NCBI GenBank assembly: GCA_902629495.1
Contig: CACORA010000012.1
Location: forward strand, 1 to 59,939
Source: Planctomycetaceae bacterium
GTDB lineage: Bacteria; Planctomycetota; Planctomycetia; Pirellulales; UBA1268
DNA length: 59,939 nucleotides
Reading direction: 5' to 3'
Shown: positions 1 through 9,194 of the stretch, in pieces
How positions within the stretch are numbered: position 1 is the first letter of the stretch
How the letters are laid out: the number at the start of each line of letters is the position of its first letter
Notes under the pieces: model-generated
The model's input: only the letters and a program-made list of their open reading frames with translations
The model's database searches: none
What the model was told of the DNA's origin: nothing
Translations under genes and position numbers: made by a program

Positions 1-297
1 GCCACCCATGCCACCCATGCCCATCTGAGCAAGAACAGGCACACCTGCAAAAGCTGCAGGCAGTTGAAGCGTGAGGGGTTTCTTAGTTTTGTTCTCAACG
101 ACGATTTGGGCTGACTGAGCGTTGTTTGCAATGTACTTGACAACCACCAATCCCTGAGCCTCCGCATCAAGAATATTCACGGCTGTGTCTGAAGCCGAAC
201 GGGTATTCGACAGTGCATTTTGAGAGTAGGCGTCATTTGAAATGGCGCCACAAAGCAAACCACACACAATGAAGAAAAAGGATTTAGATTTTGCCAT
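1..297 (-). CDS. Secreted Gly/Met-rich protein, cut by the window edge
   Basis: Partial gene: the 99 N-terminal residues are visible and the frame runs off position 1. The ATG is at 297. Residues 1-25 form a signal peptide (MAKSKSFFF, a hydrophobic stretch ending near GAISNDA), so the product should be exported. The mature part begins with a soluble region containing VVVKYIANNAQ and VENKTKKPLTL, which could be a beta-sandwich, and ends in the glycine-methionine run GMGGMGG at the edge. I do not recognise the family; GMGG runs after a signal peptide are frequent in planctomycete exported proteins. It lies 175 bases downstream of rpsI on the same strand, so it could be read from its own promoter or by read-through. 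Confidence 0.7.
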   Translation of the reverse strand, partial: MAKSKSFFFIVCGLLCGAISNDAYSQNALSNTRSASDTAVNILDAEAQGLVVVKYIANNAQSAQIVVENKTKKPLTLQLPAAFAGVPVLAQMGMGGMGG

Positions 298-472
298 CGC
301 TTTACCCCAGAAAAAATTGCCGGAATACCTTCTTATGTAGTATGCCTTCGATGACGGAAAAGGCGAAATAAGAGATTCGGAAGAAAGCTAACTATCCCGA
401 CCGGTCGTAGCGAATGTACCAGCTATATAGAGAGAAACGGTAAAAACTGACTGAAAATTCTTTGCTCGAGAA

Positions 473-883
473 CTACCGCTTACTGAACTGGGTACCACGA
501 CGAGCCCCACGAAGGCCGTATTTCTTTCTTTCTTTCATTCGCCCATCACGGGTAAGTAAACCATGGTGGCGAAGTGGTTCAGCCAATTCTGAATCAAATA
601 GCTTCAATGCCCGCGCAATACCCAAACGGCATGCTCCGGCCTGGCCTGTTGATCCGCCCCCATCAACCCTGATACTCACATTGACATCGGTCTGCTTTCC
701 TACCTGTTCAAGAGCACCAGCAACGAGCATTCGGTCCTTCACTGTTGGAAAATACTTTTCAAGTTCACGACCGTTAATCTGAATGATCCCGTTTCCAGCA
801 CGAAGACGCACTCGGGCAACTGCAGATTTTCTTCTGCCAGTAGCGATAACGTCTGTACCTGCTTTTGATTCAGCTGCTGCCAT
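473..883 (-). CDS. rpsI: 30S ribosomal protein S9
   Basis: Small-subunit protein S9, 136 residues, the usual bacterial length. Hallmarks seen are the N-terminal ATGRRKSAVARV segment, GRELEKYF, the glycine-rich DGGGSTGQAGA loop, LLTRDGRMKERKK, and the conserved C-terminus ending FSKR, whose tail reaches the P-site tRNA in known ribosomes. It follows rplM by 32 bases in the standard rplM-rpsI order, so the two form one transcription unit. A short alanine-rich extension (MAAAESKAGTD) precedes the conserved part. The opposite-strand open frame over this gene is a shadow. Confidence 0.98.
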   Translation of the reverse strand: MAAAESKAGTDVIATGRRKSAVARVRLRAGNGIIQINGRELEKYFPTVKDRMLVAGALEQVGKQTDVNVSIRVDGGGSTGQAGACRLGIARALKLFDSELAEPLRHHGLLTRDGRMKERKKYGLRGARRGTQFSKR

Positions 884-915
884 GAAACTTTAACCTTCTA
901 TAGAAAATAGGATTT

Positions 916-1347
916 TCAAGAACCAACTTCTGCTGGTTCAGGATGCTGGGCTTGATGGGGATGTTCAGTGCCAGAGTAAATCTTCAACTTATCCAACATC
1001 GTTCGTCCAAGACGGTTTTTGGGAAGCATACGTCGAACAGCGTCATGAAGAATCAACTCCGGCCGCCGCTCTCGGCGATGTTCAGCAGTCTCAGATCGCA
1101 ATCCGTTGTACCCCGTGTACCATCGATATACTTTTTGCTCCCACTTTTTCCCTGTGAACTCGGCCTTCTCAGCATTGATAACCACAACGTAGTCACCGGT
1201 ATCAACATGAGGCGTGTATGTTGGACGATGCTTCCCCATAAGTATTTTGGCGATATCCGTTGCCAATCGCCCAATTACTTTCCCGTCAGCATCAACGAGT
1301 CGCCACTGCTTCTCAACTTCTCCGGGTTTGGCCATATATGTTTTCAT
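916..1347 (-). CDS. rplM: 50S ribosomal protein L13
   Basis: Large-subunit protein L13, 143 residues, an early assembly protein. Recognised by [21 protein letters not shown] at the N-terminus (shown here in part), [28 protein letters not shown], and [19 protein letters not shown] near the end. It is first in the rplM-rpsI operon. The 273 bases between it and the divergent pntAA gene must hold promoters for both directions, but I could not pick convincing -35/-10 pairs there. Confidence 0.98.
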   Translation of the reverse strand: MKTYMAKPGEVEKQWRLVDADGKVIGRLATDIAKILMGKHRPTYTPHVDTGDYVVVINAEKAEFTGKKWEQKVYRWYTGYNGLRSETAEHRRERRPELILHDAVRRMLPKNRLGRTMLDKLKIYSGTEHPHQAQHPEPAEVGS

Positions 1348-1623
1348 GTAATCCTCTGCACTCTTGAGTCCCGAAGGTTACCAATCAATATCCCCTTCAG
1401 CAAGCGACCTTATTGGCTTTCGGGCATCAGCCCCCATAAATAGTGTGATGGCCCTGTTCACGCATAAAAAGGCCCGTAGGTTGCGATATTTTGAAACCCT
1501 GAACACACTGTTCGCATTCCACATCTCGAAGTGAGACTGTCGTGTTGAATGGCACCTCATCTCGTCATGCTCAGAAGAAATTAAAAACCATTGCCGTCAT
1601 TGAGTGAAACCACAGGCTGATTG

Positions 1624-2796
1624 ATGAAAGTCGCCGTCATCAAGGAGTCCTTTCCAGGAGAACGCCGCGTCGCGTTGGTCCCCGCCTCCGTTAAGCCTTT
1701 GATCAAATCAGGGCTTGAGGTATTTATAGAAGAGTCCGCGGGAGTTGCCGCTGGGTTTTCCGATGAACAATACCGTTCTGAAGGGGCGACGATTGTTTCT
1801 CATGGTGATGTGTTTAGTGCTGACTGCATTTTGACCGTGCGGACAGCAGCGGCGGCTGGAGAAGCATGGGAAGCCGATCGCAATCACCTAAAAAGCAATC
1901 AAGTTGTTATAGGTATATGTGACCCGCTTGGTTCACCTGAGGCCTGTGCTGAGGCTGCCGAACGCGGGATAGCACTGTTCTCCCTTGAACTTGTTCCAAG
2001 AATCACACGTGCTCAGTCCATGGATGTCTTATCGAGTCAGGCCAACATTGCAGGGTACAAAGCCGTTCTTCTTGCAGCCTCTGCTTTGCCTCGAATCCTT
2101 CCAATGATGACAACGGCTGCAGGAACAGTAAAACCCGCCAAAGTTCTTGTCCTTGGTGCTGGAGTTGCTGGCCTTCAGGCCATTGCCACTGCGAAACGTC
2201 TTGGCGCTCAGGTAAGCGCCTACGACGTTCGTCCTGCTGTTAAGGAACAAGTTCAAAGTCTTGGTGCAAAGTTTGTCGAACTTGACCTTGAAACCAGTTC
2301 GAGTGAATCAGCCGGTGGCTATGCAAAAGCAATGGATGAGGCGTTCTATACAAAACAACGTGAGCTTCTTGGTAAAGTCATCGCAGATAGTGATGTTGTT
2401 ATCTGCACAGCGCTAATTCCAGGTCAAAAAGCACCCACACTTGTCACATCAGAAATGGTCTCACAGATGAAGCCTGGTAGTGTCATTGTTGATATGGCCG
2501 CTGAACGAGGAGGAAACTGCGAGGCTACATCTTGCGGTGAAACAACATGTGTTGATGGAGTCACCATCGTAGGCCCAACAAACCTGCCGGCGGATGTCGC
2601 AACCCATACTAGTCAACTGTATGCTCGAAATATCACTACATTTCTGATGCATCTTGTTGACCATGGGCTACCACAGATTCCATCCGATGATGAAATCTGT
2701 CGTGAAACTCTTGTCACCCATAACGGCCAGATTGTTCACCCAAAAGTACGTGAACGCGCCGGACTTCCTCCACTCGAACAAACTGTTCAGGAATAA
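1624..2796 (+). CDS. pntAA: NAD(P) transhydrogenase subunit alpha, part 1 (NAD-binding domain I)
   Basis: Soluble NAD(H)-binding domain I of the proton-translocating transhydrogenase, which uses the proton gradient to pass hydride from NADH to NADP+. About 390 residues, the length of the stand-alone PntAA type known from Rhodospirillum. Visible features are KESFPGERRVAL at the N-terminus, the RAQSMDVLSSQANIAGY segment of the substrate loop, the Rossmann loop GAGVAGLQAIATAKRLGA followed by AYDVRP, and IPGQKAPTLV. A TTG one codon upstream could also start the frame; the ATG at 1624 is preferred. It is followed by pntAB after 29 bases and pntB, completing a three-gene enzyme. Confidence 0.95.
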   Translation: MKVAVIKESFPGERRVALVPASVKPLIKSGLEVFIEESAGVAAGFSDEQYRSEGATIVSHGDVFSADCILTVRTAAAAGEAWEADRNHLKSNQVVIGICDPLGSPEACAEAAERGIALFSLELVPRITRAQSMDVLSSQANIAGYKAVLLAASALPRILPMMTTAAGTVKPAKVLVLGAGVAGLQAIATAKRLGAQVSAYDVRPAVKEQVQSLGAKFVELDLETSSSESAGGYAKAMDEAFYTKQRELLGKVIADSDVVICTALIPGQKAPTLVTSEMVSQMKPGSVIVDMAAERGGNCEATSCGETTCVDGVTIVGPTNLPADVATHTSQLYARNITTFLMHLVDHGLPQIPSDDEICRETLVTHNGQIVHPKVRERAGLPPLEQTVQE

Positions 2797-2825
2797 ATAC
2801 ACGTTATTGATTTGGAGTTTTTTTC

Positions 2826-3164
2826 ATGACACTTTCGATGCTTTTTGCAGAGGCAGTACTCACTGAGGCCCCAGATCCTGCTGCTCGTTTTATTCGCTTA
2901 CTGACTGTTTTCCTGCTCGCAATGTGGGTTGGCTTTGAGGTAATCACCAAAGTACCGCAACGCCTCCACACGCCACTTACGAGTGGCTCGAACGCTATAT
3001 CAGGAATTACTGCTGTTGGAGCAATTGTTGTTGCGGGTGCCCTCTCAAATAATTCGAGTACGTTTCTGGGTTTGGCTGCTGTCATTCTAGCGATGGTTAA
3101 CGTTGCTGGAGGATTTGTCGTCACGTATCGAATGCTTCAGATGTTCAACCCAAAAAAGAAGTAG
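2826..3164 (+). CDS. pntAB: NAD(P) transhydrogenase subunit alpha, part 2 (membrane domain)
   Basis: Small membrane subunit of 112 residues carrying the first helices of membrane domain II. Hydrophobic segments are at about 23-40, 55-75 and 78-100; the middle contains the conserved GSNAISGI. The C-terminal YRMLQMFNPKKK is typical of PntAB and of the end of the fused PntA. GGAG lies eight bases before the ATG. Separate PntAA and PntAB chains are the split form of the E. coli PntA protein. It partners with PntAA and PntB on either side. Confidence 0.93.
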   Translation: MTLSMLFAEAVLTEAPDPAARFIRLLTVFLLAMWVGFEVITKVPQRLHTPLTSGSNAISGITAVGAIVVAGALSNNSSTFLGLAAVILAMVNVAGGFVVTYRMLQMFNPKKK

Positions 3165-3170
3165 TTGCAC

Positions 3171-4583
3171 ATGTCGAGCCAAGCTTGGATAAATCTTGCC
3201 TATCTCGTTGCCGCAATGCTTTTCATTGTGGCCTTCAAACTGATGAGTAGCCCTCGTACAGCAGTGCGGGGAACATTTTTTGGAGCAACAGGGATGGGGA
3301 TTGCCATCTTTGCTGCCTGCTTTGAATTGCCTATTGTTCAAAGCGTCACGAACCACGGCATTTGGCCTCTTATAATGTTAGGCGCGGCTGTAGTCATTGG
3401 TGGGGCGATCGGAGCTACCATGGCGTTGAAGTATCCGATGACTGGCATGCCTCAAATGGTTGCCCTCCTGAATGGCTTTGGGGGAGCTGCTTCTGTTCTT
3501 GTCGCTGGAGCAGAGCTTACAAGTACTGCATCCGAAGCACTCACGCCATGGACACAATTTGCCATCGCCACAGCACTTACCGGACTGATTGGTGCTGTCA
3601 CCTTCTGTGGTAGCCTTGTTGCTTTTGGAAAACTTGAAGAATTGCCTCAATTCAAAAAGGCCTGGACAGACCCTCGCAGGCATTGGATCAATCTCGCTCT
3701 CGTTGCTTTCGTTGTGCTGTTGGGGTGGGGAGCATGTGCAAACCCATCGAATGCCATCTTTTTCTGGCTGTTGGTGCTAACAGGCAGTGCACTCGGCATT
3801 ACGTTGACGTTACCAATCGGTGGCGCTGATATGCCTGTTGTCATCTGCCTTTTAAACAGTTATTCAGGTCTGGCAGCTGCTGCGGCTGGGTTTGTCATTG
3901 ACAACTCGGTGCTTGTCATTGCTGGCTCGCTTGTTGGAGCTTCAGGTCTTATTTTGACAGCAATCATGTGCAAAGCGATGAATCGTTCACTTACGGGAGT
4001 CCTTTTCGGTGGGCTTGGTACATCTGTCACGACTGGTGGTGATGAATTTTATGATGGCAAAATAAAGAGTGCCGGCGCCGAGGAAATCGCTATGGTTTTG
4101 GAAGGTGCTGACCGGGTTGTCATTGTTCCAGGCTACGGACTTGCTGTTGCCCAAGCTCAACATGCCACTCGTGAACTGGCTGACGCGCTTGAGGCACGTG
4201 GAACACACGTTGAGTATGCGATTCATCCAGTAGCTGGCAGGATGCCAGGCCACATGAATGTTCTTCTCGCAGAAGCCGACGTTCCGTATGAGAAACTACG
4301 TGAAATGGATGACATCAATCCTGAGTTTGCAGAGGCTGATGTTGCAATCGTCATTGGCGCCAACGACGTGGTAAATCCTGCCGCGAGAACTGACCCTTCC
4401 AGCCCAATAGCTGGAATGCCCATTTTAGATGTCGACAAAGCACGTACGGTTGTTGTGGTAAAACGGTCGCTGTCACCAGGATTTGCTGGTATCCCGAATC
4501 CGCTGTTCGTTGCTGACAACACACTTATGTATTTTGCTGACGGGAAGAAGGCCCTACTCGATCTCACTACTTCATTGAAGTAG
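3171..4583 (+). CDS. pntB: NAD(P) transhydrogenase subunit beta
   Basis: About 470 residues: roughly nine membrane helices (residues 5-260) followed by the NADP(H)-binding domain III. Domain III shows VIVPGYGLAVAQAQH, IHPVAGRMPGHMNVLLAEA, GANDVVNPAA, MPILDV and VVVKRSLSPGFAG, all hallmarks of PntB. The frame opens with a TTG at 3165 directly after the pntAB stop; the ATG at 3171 gives the cleaner start MSSQAWINLAYL. It completes the transhydrogenase operon. The enzyme would supply NADPH for the fatty-acid and envelope biosynthesis encoded elsewhere in the window. Confidence 0.95.
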   Translation: MSSQAWINLAYLVAAMLFIVAFKLMSSPRTAVRGTFFGATGMGIAIFAACFELPIVQSVTNHGIWPLIMLGAAVVIGGAIGATMALKYPMTGMPQMVALLNGFGGAASVLVAGAELTSTASEALTPWTQFAIATALTGLIGAVTFCGSLVAFGKLEELPQFKKAWTDPRRHWINLALVAFVVLLGWGACANPSNAIFFWLLVLTGSALGITLTLPIGGADMPVVICLLNSYSGLAAAAAGFVIDNSVLVIAGSLVGASGLILTAIMCKAMNRSLTGVLFGGLGTSVTTGGDEFYDGKIKSAGAEEIAMVLEGADRVVIVPGYGLAVAQAQHATRELADALEARGTHVEYAIHPVAGRMPGHMNVLLAEADVPYEKLREMDDINPEFAEADVAIVIGANDVVNPAARTDPSSPIAGMPILDVDKARTVVVVKRSLSPGFAGIPNPLFVADNTLMYFADGKKALLDLTTSLK

Positions 4584-4602
4584 ACCACGCACCTTCGGAT
4601 GC

Positions 4603-5754
4603 TTACAAAATATCAGGCCACATCGTATCGGAAAGAATCATACCTTCATGGGTCAATCGAATGTCCGACCCATTATCTTCAGCAAGGCCTGCCTTTACCC
4701 ATTGACGGATGACCTTTCCTGCAAGAGCGTCCATCTCAAATCCAGTAGCTGACGTAAACGCTCGACGTTCAATACCATCGCGACGTCGCAAGCCAACCAC
4801 TATTCGCTCACGAGCCGCTTCTTCGGCTGTCATTGAATCGACCTCCATCGTACTGTCTTCACCAGCTAATACCTTTCTGATCCAGGTCGTCGTACTTCTG
4901 TGATTTGTCTTTCTTACCCGTCCATCAAATCGGGCTGCTCCTGGACCAAAAGCCTCCCACGGCTGGCACTTCCAATACGCTTCGTTGTGCCGACAACGGT
5001 AGCCAGGCTGAGCGAAGTTACTAATCTCATAATGCTCATATCCTGCTGACTTTAGACGCTCGATAGTTTTTTCGAACATTCTTCGTTCCATATCCTCTTC
5101 CGTTGGTAACAGCTCTCCGCGGTGCCTTGCCGACTCGAACGCAGTTCCCTTTTCCCATGTGAGACAGTAGACAGAAACATGTTGAACATTCAGTTGCTCA
5201 ATACCAATCAAATCATTTTCGACTTCGACAAGTTTCTGACCAGGAGCAGCCACCATAAGATCCAGACTCACTGCCATGCCAGAATCAAGAAGTTGAGACA
5301 CCGCAGTCACAATATCATCCGGCGAATGATCACGATCAAGAGATTCAAGCGTCCTTGGATTGAGTGATTGGCTACCGAGACTGACACGAGTAATGCCAGC
5401 CTCAACCACTGAGGCCACAAATTGTTGCGTCACATCAAGTGGATTCGCTTCGATTGTAAATTCTACATCTGATCCAAGACAAAAATGGTTATGAATAATT
5501 TCAACAAGCTGACGAATACCATGAGGCCCTAAATGAGATGGCGTTCCTCCACCAAAAAACAATGTATCAAGTATGGGTCTCCCCTCTACTCTTCGGAGTT
5601 CCTTCGACAGTGCTGAGAAGTATTCGTCAACTAGATCATCGCGTCCTGCCACTAACGTAAAATCACAATACCCACATCGATGACGGCAAAATGGTACATG
5701 AATGTACACATGCCTACATGGAAAGATCTGCTGAGTTAATTGCTCCTGATGCAT
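4603..5754 (-). CDS. hemW: HemW-like radical SAM protein
   Basis: Radical SAM protein of the HemW family (coproporphyrinogen-oxidase-like; known members are haem chaperones). The cluster motif is CRHRCGYCDF: cysteines 23, 27 and 30 with the YCDF ending typical of HemW, without the extra cysteine of true HemN. Further signs are FFGGGTPSHL (SAM binding), IEANPLD, SLGSQSLN and HYEISNFAQPGYRCRHN. The frame is open further upstream to 5868, but that would overlap the RNase Z-like gene; the ATG at 5754 gives 383 residues, the family length, and puts the Fe-S motif near the N-terminus. True coproporphyrinogen dehydrogenase activity is unlikely. It is the third gene after scpA and the RNase Z-like gene. 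Confidence 0.88.
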   Translation of the reverse strand: MHQEQLTQQIFPCRHVYIHVPFCRHRCGYCDFTLVAGRDDLVDEYFSALSKELRRVEGRPILDTLFFGGGTPSHLGPHGIRQLVEIIHNHFCLGSDVEFTIEANPLDVTQQFVASVVEAGITRVSLGSQSLNPRTLESLDRDHSPDDIVTAVSQLLDSGMAVSLDLMVAAPGQKLVEVENDLIGIEQLNVQHVSVYCLTWEKGTAFESARHRGELLPTEEDMERRMFEKTIERLKSAGYEHYEISNFAQPGYRCRHNEAYWKCQPWEAFGPGAARFDGRVRKTNHRSTTTWIRKVLAGEDSTMEVDSMTAEEAARERIVVGLRRRDGIERRAFTSATGFEMDALAGKVIRQWVKAGLAEDNGSDIRLTHEGMILSDTMWPDIL

Positions 5755-5839
5755 TGTGAGTTCAGGTCTGATAGGAAATGGAGATTTGAAACACAGTTCA
5801 CATTGGATCAAGCTTAGGGAGTATCCCACTCCAATGGCT

Positions 5840-6679
5840 TTACAGCCAGATTTGCAATCGACCATCAAGCATGTCTGGTATTTTCTTTTTCAGAATTTTA
5901 TGTACGCGATCATCGGTATACCGAGTTGAAAAATGTGTGGCAATAATTATTTCATTTTGAAACTTATCCCGACGCGCCAGAATATCATCAAGGTGCATAT
6001 GGCCGTACTTGTGGATCTTCTCTTTACGATGTGAATGCGCCACAAAAGTAAGCTCCGTAATAAGAACCATTGCTTGAAACATAGCTGGACACTGATCAAG
6101 TCCTTCTGGAGAACTATCACCCAAATATGCTATGAGTGGCGTCCTTGCTTCCTGCGTGACATCAACCCCAGAAAGCCTCAGGTCACGAATTTTATGGCCA
6201 GGTAAGCCTAGATATTCTTTCCTGAGTTTGCGTCGACGATCCCACACGACAAATCCTATGCTCGGAAGGGTATGTGTCGTACTTGAAACAGTCACAACAT
6301 GCTCTCGTGATAGTTCGATTTCATCACCAGGCCGAGCTGGAAGAAGTGTGCACGGCAGTCGACCGCGATCTAAACGGCTTACAGCACGCAAAAGTCTTTC
6401 AATTGGCTCAATTGCGGAATCAGGTACATAGATCGTCGGTGGCTCCATTTTCATCATCCGCCGCCTCGCAACATAGACTGGTAAAGCTGCAATGTGGTCA
6501 AGATGTGTATGCGACAGGAACCACGTGCTTGTAGACATAAAAGCCCAAGGCTGACCTCCCAGATCGAAACCGATCTTCAACTCTGGAATGCGCCAATAAC
6601 TTTGGACGGCTGCTCGTGAATAGCCTTCAACAGTGAGCCCCTTATGGGTCATTGTGCGTACTGGAACGTTTTCAATCAT
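5840..6679 (-). CDS. Metallo-beta-lactamase-fold protein, ribonuclease Z-like
   Basis: 279-residue metallo-beta-lactamase-fold protein of the tRNase Z group. Zinc motif SHTHLDH lies at residues 56-62, YLGDSSPEG provides the later Asp, GHMHLDD is near 240, and ATHFSTRY near the end matches the HFSxRY signature of RNase Z. True bacterial RNase Z is around 300 residues and matures tRNA 3' ends, so this may be the tRNA maturation enzyme or a close paralogue. Its start overlaps the scpA stop by four bases (ATGA), indicating translational coupling. Confidence 0.75.
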   Translation of the reverse strand: MIENVPVRTMTHKGLTVEGYSRAAVQSYWRIPELKIGFDLGGQPWAFMSTSTWFLSHTHLDHIAALPVYVARRRMMKMEPPTIYVPDSAIEPIERLLRAVSRLDRGRLPCTLLPARPGDEIELSREHVVTVSSTTHTLPSIGFVVWDRRRKLRKEYLGLPGHKIRDLRLSGVDVTQEARTPLIAYLGDSSPEGLDQCPAMFQAMVLITELTFVAHSHRKEKIHKYGHMHLDDILARRDKFQNEIIIATHFSTRYTDDRVHKILKKKIPDMLDGRLQIWL

Positions 6680-7419
6680 GCCGCGACTCGAGGCGGGGTA
6701 TTTGCGGGCTCTAGCCAGATTTCATCAAACAGATCTTCTTGCATCGCAACAAGTCGACCACATCGAACAAGTTCCAGCACTGCTAAAAAGATACCTACCA
6801 TTTTTGAACGAGACATGTCCTCCTCAAAGAATTCGGTAAAAGCAGCTCTCCCCTTCTCTCGAACGACCGACTCAACGCGCTCCATATAAACTTCGATGGG
6901 GGTATCGTCATGAACAATTTGACGTGGTTTTCGACGTTCCTTCTTTCGAAGCACCCGAGACATTGCGCCAACAAGATCCCAGACATGTGCATCTGCTATG
7001 ACTATCTCAGGCGGTTTCCCTTTCTCGGAAGACTTCTCAACTGGCAAACGAGCAAAGCGTAGCTCCCATTGTCTTGCACGATCCTCCAGAGATGCTGCTG
7101 CGTCTCTGTATTGTTTGTATTCAAGCAAGCGTTGAACCAAATCCTCTCGTATCGGTTCAACCTGTTCTTCTGTCTCTTCTGGACGGGGCACGAGTGCTCG
7201 AGCCTTGATCTCCAATAAGACACTTGCAAGATCGACAAACTCACCAACCTGGTCGATTGCAAGATCTTCAAGCACGTCGAGATAGGAAATAAATTCCTCT
7301 GTGACCTTCGCAATCGGGACCTCCGTTACATCCACCTCATGTTTTTTGACAAGGTAGAGCAACAGGTCCATTGGACCCGCAAAGATATCGAGTGTGACTT
7401 TGAATTCCATACGCTTCAT
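6676..7419 (-). CDS. scpA: Segregation and condensation protein A
   Basis: Kleisin subunit ScpA, which bridges SMC heads with ScpB in bacterial condensin. About 247 residues, normal length. The N-terminal signature is EFKVTLDIFAGPMDLLLYLV, followed by KHEVDVTEVPIAKVTEEFISYL and a C-terminal winged-helix segment ending near FTEFFEEDMSRSKMVGIFLAVLELVR. The frame opens with TTG at 7431; ATG codons at 7419 and 7410 are better starts and cannot be separated. Only 45-57 bases separate it from the divergent HIT gene, so both promoters must overlap there. scpB is not in the window. Confidence 0.92.
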   Translation of the reverse strand: MKRMEFKVTLDIFAGPMDLLLYLVKKHEVDVTEVPIAKVTEEFISYLDVLEDLAIDQVGEFVDLASVLLEIKARALVPRPEETEEQVEPIREDLVQRLLEYKQYRDAAASLEDRARQWELRFARLPVEKSSEKGKPPEIVIADAHVWDLVGAMSRVLRKKERRKPRQIVHDDTPIEVYMERVESVVREKGRAAFTEFFEEDMSRSKMVGIFLAVLELVRCGRLVAMQEDLFDEIWLEPANTPPRVAA

Positions 7420-7476
7420 TTGCCGAAACAAGTGCTACCACGTCAATCCCGATCCTGATTTGTTATCCTACAGATT

Positions 7477-8037
7477 ATGAATCAGGAATCCCTCTGGGCG
7501 CCATGGCGCCTCGAATATGTGCAGGGCCATCATAAAGGCCATGCCACTGAAATACCAAAACCTCGACAATGGCGGTCAGGGGCTGACCAAGACTGTTTCC
7601 TTTGCCGTGCCGCCGCCGTTGATCTAGAGTCCCTGCAGGAACTGGGAATAGTAGATAGAACTTCTCACAGTGTTGTTGTCATTAACCGTTTTCCGTATTC
7701 AAATGGACATCTCCTCATTGCCCCCCTCGACCATAAAGCAGCCCTCACTGAACTGACTGAGGATCAACTTGTTGATCTTCAGCATTGCCTTATTCGATGG
7801 CAGAAAATTATTGAATCATGTATGCAGGCACAAGGATTTAATATTGGCCTCAACCTTGGCCGTCTTGCCGGAGCCGGCCTTCCAGGCCATCTTCATTGGC
7901 ACCTTGTTCCACGTTGGGCAGGAGACGTGAACTTCATGCCTACCATTGCCGGTACAAAAGTATTACCACAGTCACTGGAAAGCCTCTGGGAACAATTGTC
8001 CGAGCACAAGAAGCAGCACTCGCAAAAGAGTCATTGA
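7477..8037 (+). CDS. HIT-family protein, probable diadenosine tetraphosphate (Ap4A) phosphorylase-like
   Basis: 186-residue histidine-triad protein. The triad GHLHWHLVPRW puts the histidines at 138, 140 and 142; family members attack the alpha-phosphate of dinucleotides through the middle histidine. The N-terminal LWAPWRLEYV and the CFLC pair at 40-43 match the actinobacterial Ap4A phosphorylase/HIT group, where the CxxC helps bind zinc. The likely role is removal of Ap4A-type nucleotides; an AMP-lyase activity is possible. It begins the plus-strand run and is followed after four bases by the dNTPase gene, so both may act in nucleotide housekeeping. Confidence 0.88.
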   Translation: MNQESLWAPWRLEYVQGHHKGHATEIPKPRQWRSGADQDCFLCRAAAVDLESLQELGIVDRTSHSVVVINRFPYSNGHLLIAPLDHKAALTELTEDQLVDLQHCLIRWQKIIESCMQAQGFNIGLNLGRLAGAGLPGHLHWHLVPRWAGDVNFMPTIAGTKVLPQSLESLWEQLSEHKKQHSQKSH

Positions 8038-8041
8038 TGCC

Positions 8042-9181
8042 ATGCCACCAACTAATTGGAAAGTTCGTGAATCTCTCCTGCTCGCTCCATATGCCATGCA
8101 TGCAATCAATTCGCGAGGGCGGGTTCACCCTGAACCACAGCATTTTCTCCGAAGTCCTTACCAACGGGACCACGATCGCATTGTTCACTCAGCAGCATTT
8201 CGGCGACTTGCCCATAAGACACAGGTGTTTACTGGCTACCAAGGGGATTACCACAGAAGTCGACTCACTCACACTCTTGAAGTAACTGGTATTGCCCGGA
8301 CGATCGGGCGATCACTTGCTCTCAACGAAGATCTGATTGAAACACTTGCTCTTGCCCATGACATTGGTCATCCACCCTTGGGGCATGCCGGGGAAGATAC
8401 TCTCAATGAACTTCTCGCCGAAGAAGGTGGCTTTAATCATAATGCCCAAGCACTTCGAATCATGGAACTGCTTGAAAATCGATATCCTGATTTCCCAGGG
8501 CTCAACCTATCTCGTGAAATTCTTGAGGCTCAATCGACTCGAATCAAAGGTCAACCAGCCAATGACATCCATCACCTTCACTGTCCTCTTCTGGAAACTC
8601 AGGTTGTCGATGCCGCTGATTCCATTGCATATGACACACACGATGCTGATGATGCCATTGAGTTAGGGCTTGTGACACTCAACGAATTACTTGATTTGCC
8701 ACTGATCCGCAATGCAGCAAAACAAGCAACTGATCGTTATGGACCACTGGCCGAGTTTGACTATCGACGTGCCATTATTCATGAACTTGTCGAGATGCAG
8801 GTTGCTGACATTGTTCAAGAAAGTATCGCTGTCATAGAAAAAATGGGCCTTGATACCCTACAAAGCGTACGCAATCTTCAGGATAGCAACGGCAATCCCT
8901 TGAAAACAATCATCCACTCAGAAAATCTTGCTAAAGGAAAAAAGGATCTGGAAGCATTTCTCTTTCGGCAAGTCTATAGAAGTCAACAAGTGATGAGCGT
9001 GCGAGAGGCTGCACAAAAAAAACTCTCACATCTCTTTTATTGGTATTGTGAACATCCGGATAAAATAGCTCCAAGTTACCGAGAACGATCAAAAAACTTT
9101 GGTGTTAAGCGAAGTACTGCGGATTACCTTGCGGGTATGACTGATCGTTTTCTCGAGTGGGATTACGCCCAAAGAATGTGA
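8042..9181 (+). CDS. dgt: Deoxyguanosinetriphosphate triphosphohydrolase-like protein
   Basis: HD-domain dNTP triphosphohydrolase, which cuts dNTPs to deoxynucleoside and triphosphate. HD residues are seen as HTLEV (His77) and ALAHDIGHPPLGHAGE (His106, Asp107); DRIVHSAAFRRLAHKTQVF and VDAADSIAYDTHDADDA (metal and substrate segment) are family hallmarks. The frame is open back to 7946 inside the HIT gene, but the ATG at 8042, four bases after that gene's stop, gives 379 residues and the standard start before LLAPYAMHA. Substrate range cannot be read from sequence. Confidence 0.9.
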   Translation: MPPTNWKVRESLLLAPYAMHAINSRGRVHPEPQHFLRSPYQRDHDRIVHSAAFRRLAHKTQVFTGYQGDYHRSRLTHTLEVTGIARTIGRSLALNEDLIETLALAHDIGHPPLGHAGEDTLNELLAEEGGFNHNAQALRIMELLENRYPDFPGLNLSREILEAQSTRIKGQPANDIHHLHCPLLETQVVDAADSIAYDTHDADDAIELGLVTLNELLDLPLIRNAAKQATDRYGPLAEFDYRRAIIHELVEMQVADIVQESIAVIEKMGLDTLQSVRNLQDSNGNPLKTIIHSENLAKGKKDLEAFLFRQVYRSQQVMSVREAAQKKLSHLFYWYCEHPDKIAPSYRERSKNFGVKRSTADYLAGMTDRFLEWDYAQRM

Positions 9182-9194
9182 TATACTTTTAAGT

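Noticed and set aside
943..1443. Plus-strand open frame of 166 codons across rplM
   Set aside because: Antisense shadow of a certain ribosomal gene; no family features in the translation.
1378..1560. 60-codon minus-strand frame upstream of rplM
   Set aside because: Non-coding-looking composition, no ribosome binding site and no recognisable motif; more likely the rplM leader/promoter region.
7896..8285. 129-codon plus-strand frame overlapping the HIT and dgt genes
   Set aside because: Out of frame with both; the HIT triad and HD motifs lie in the other frames.
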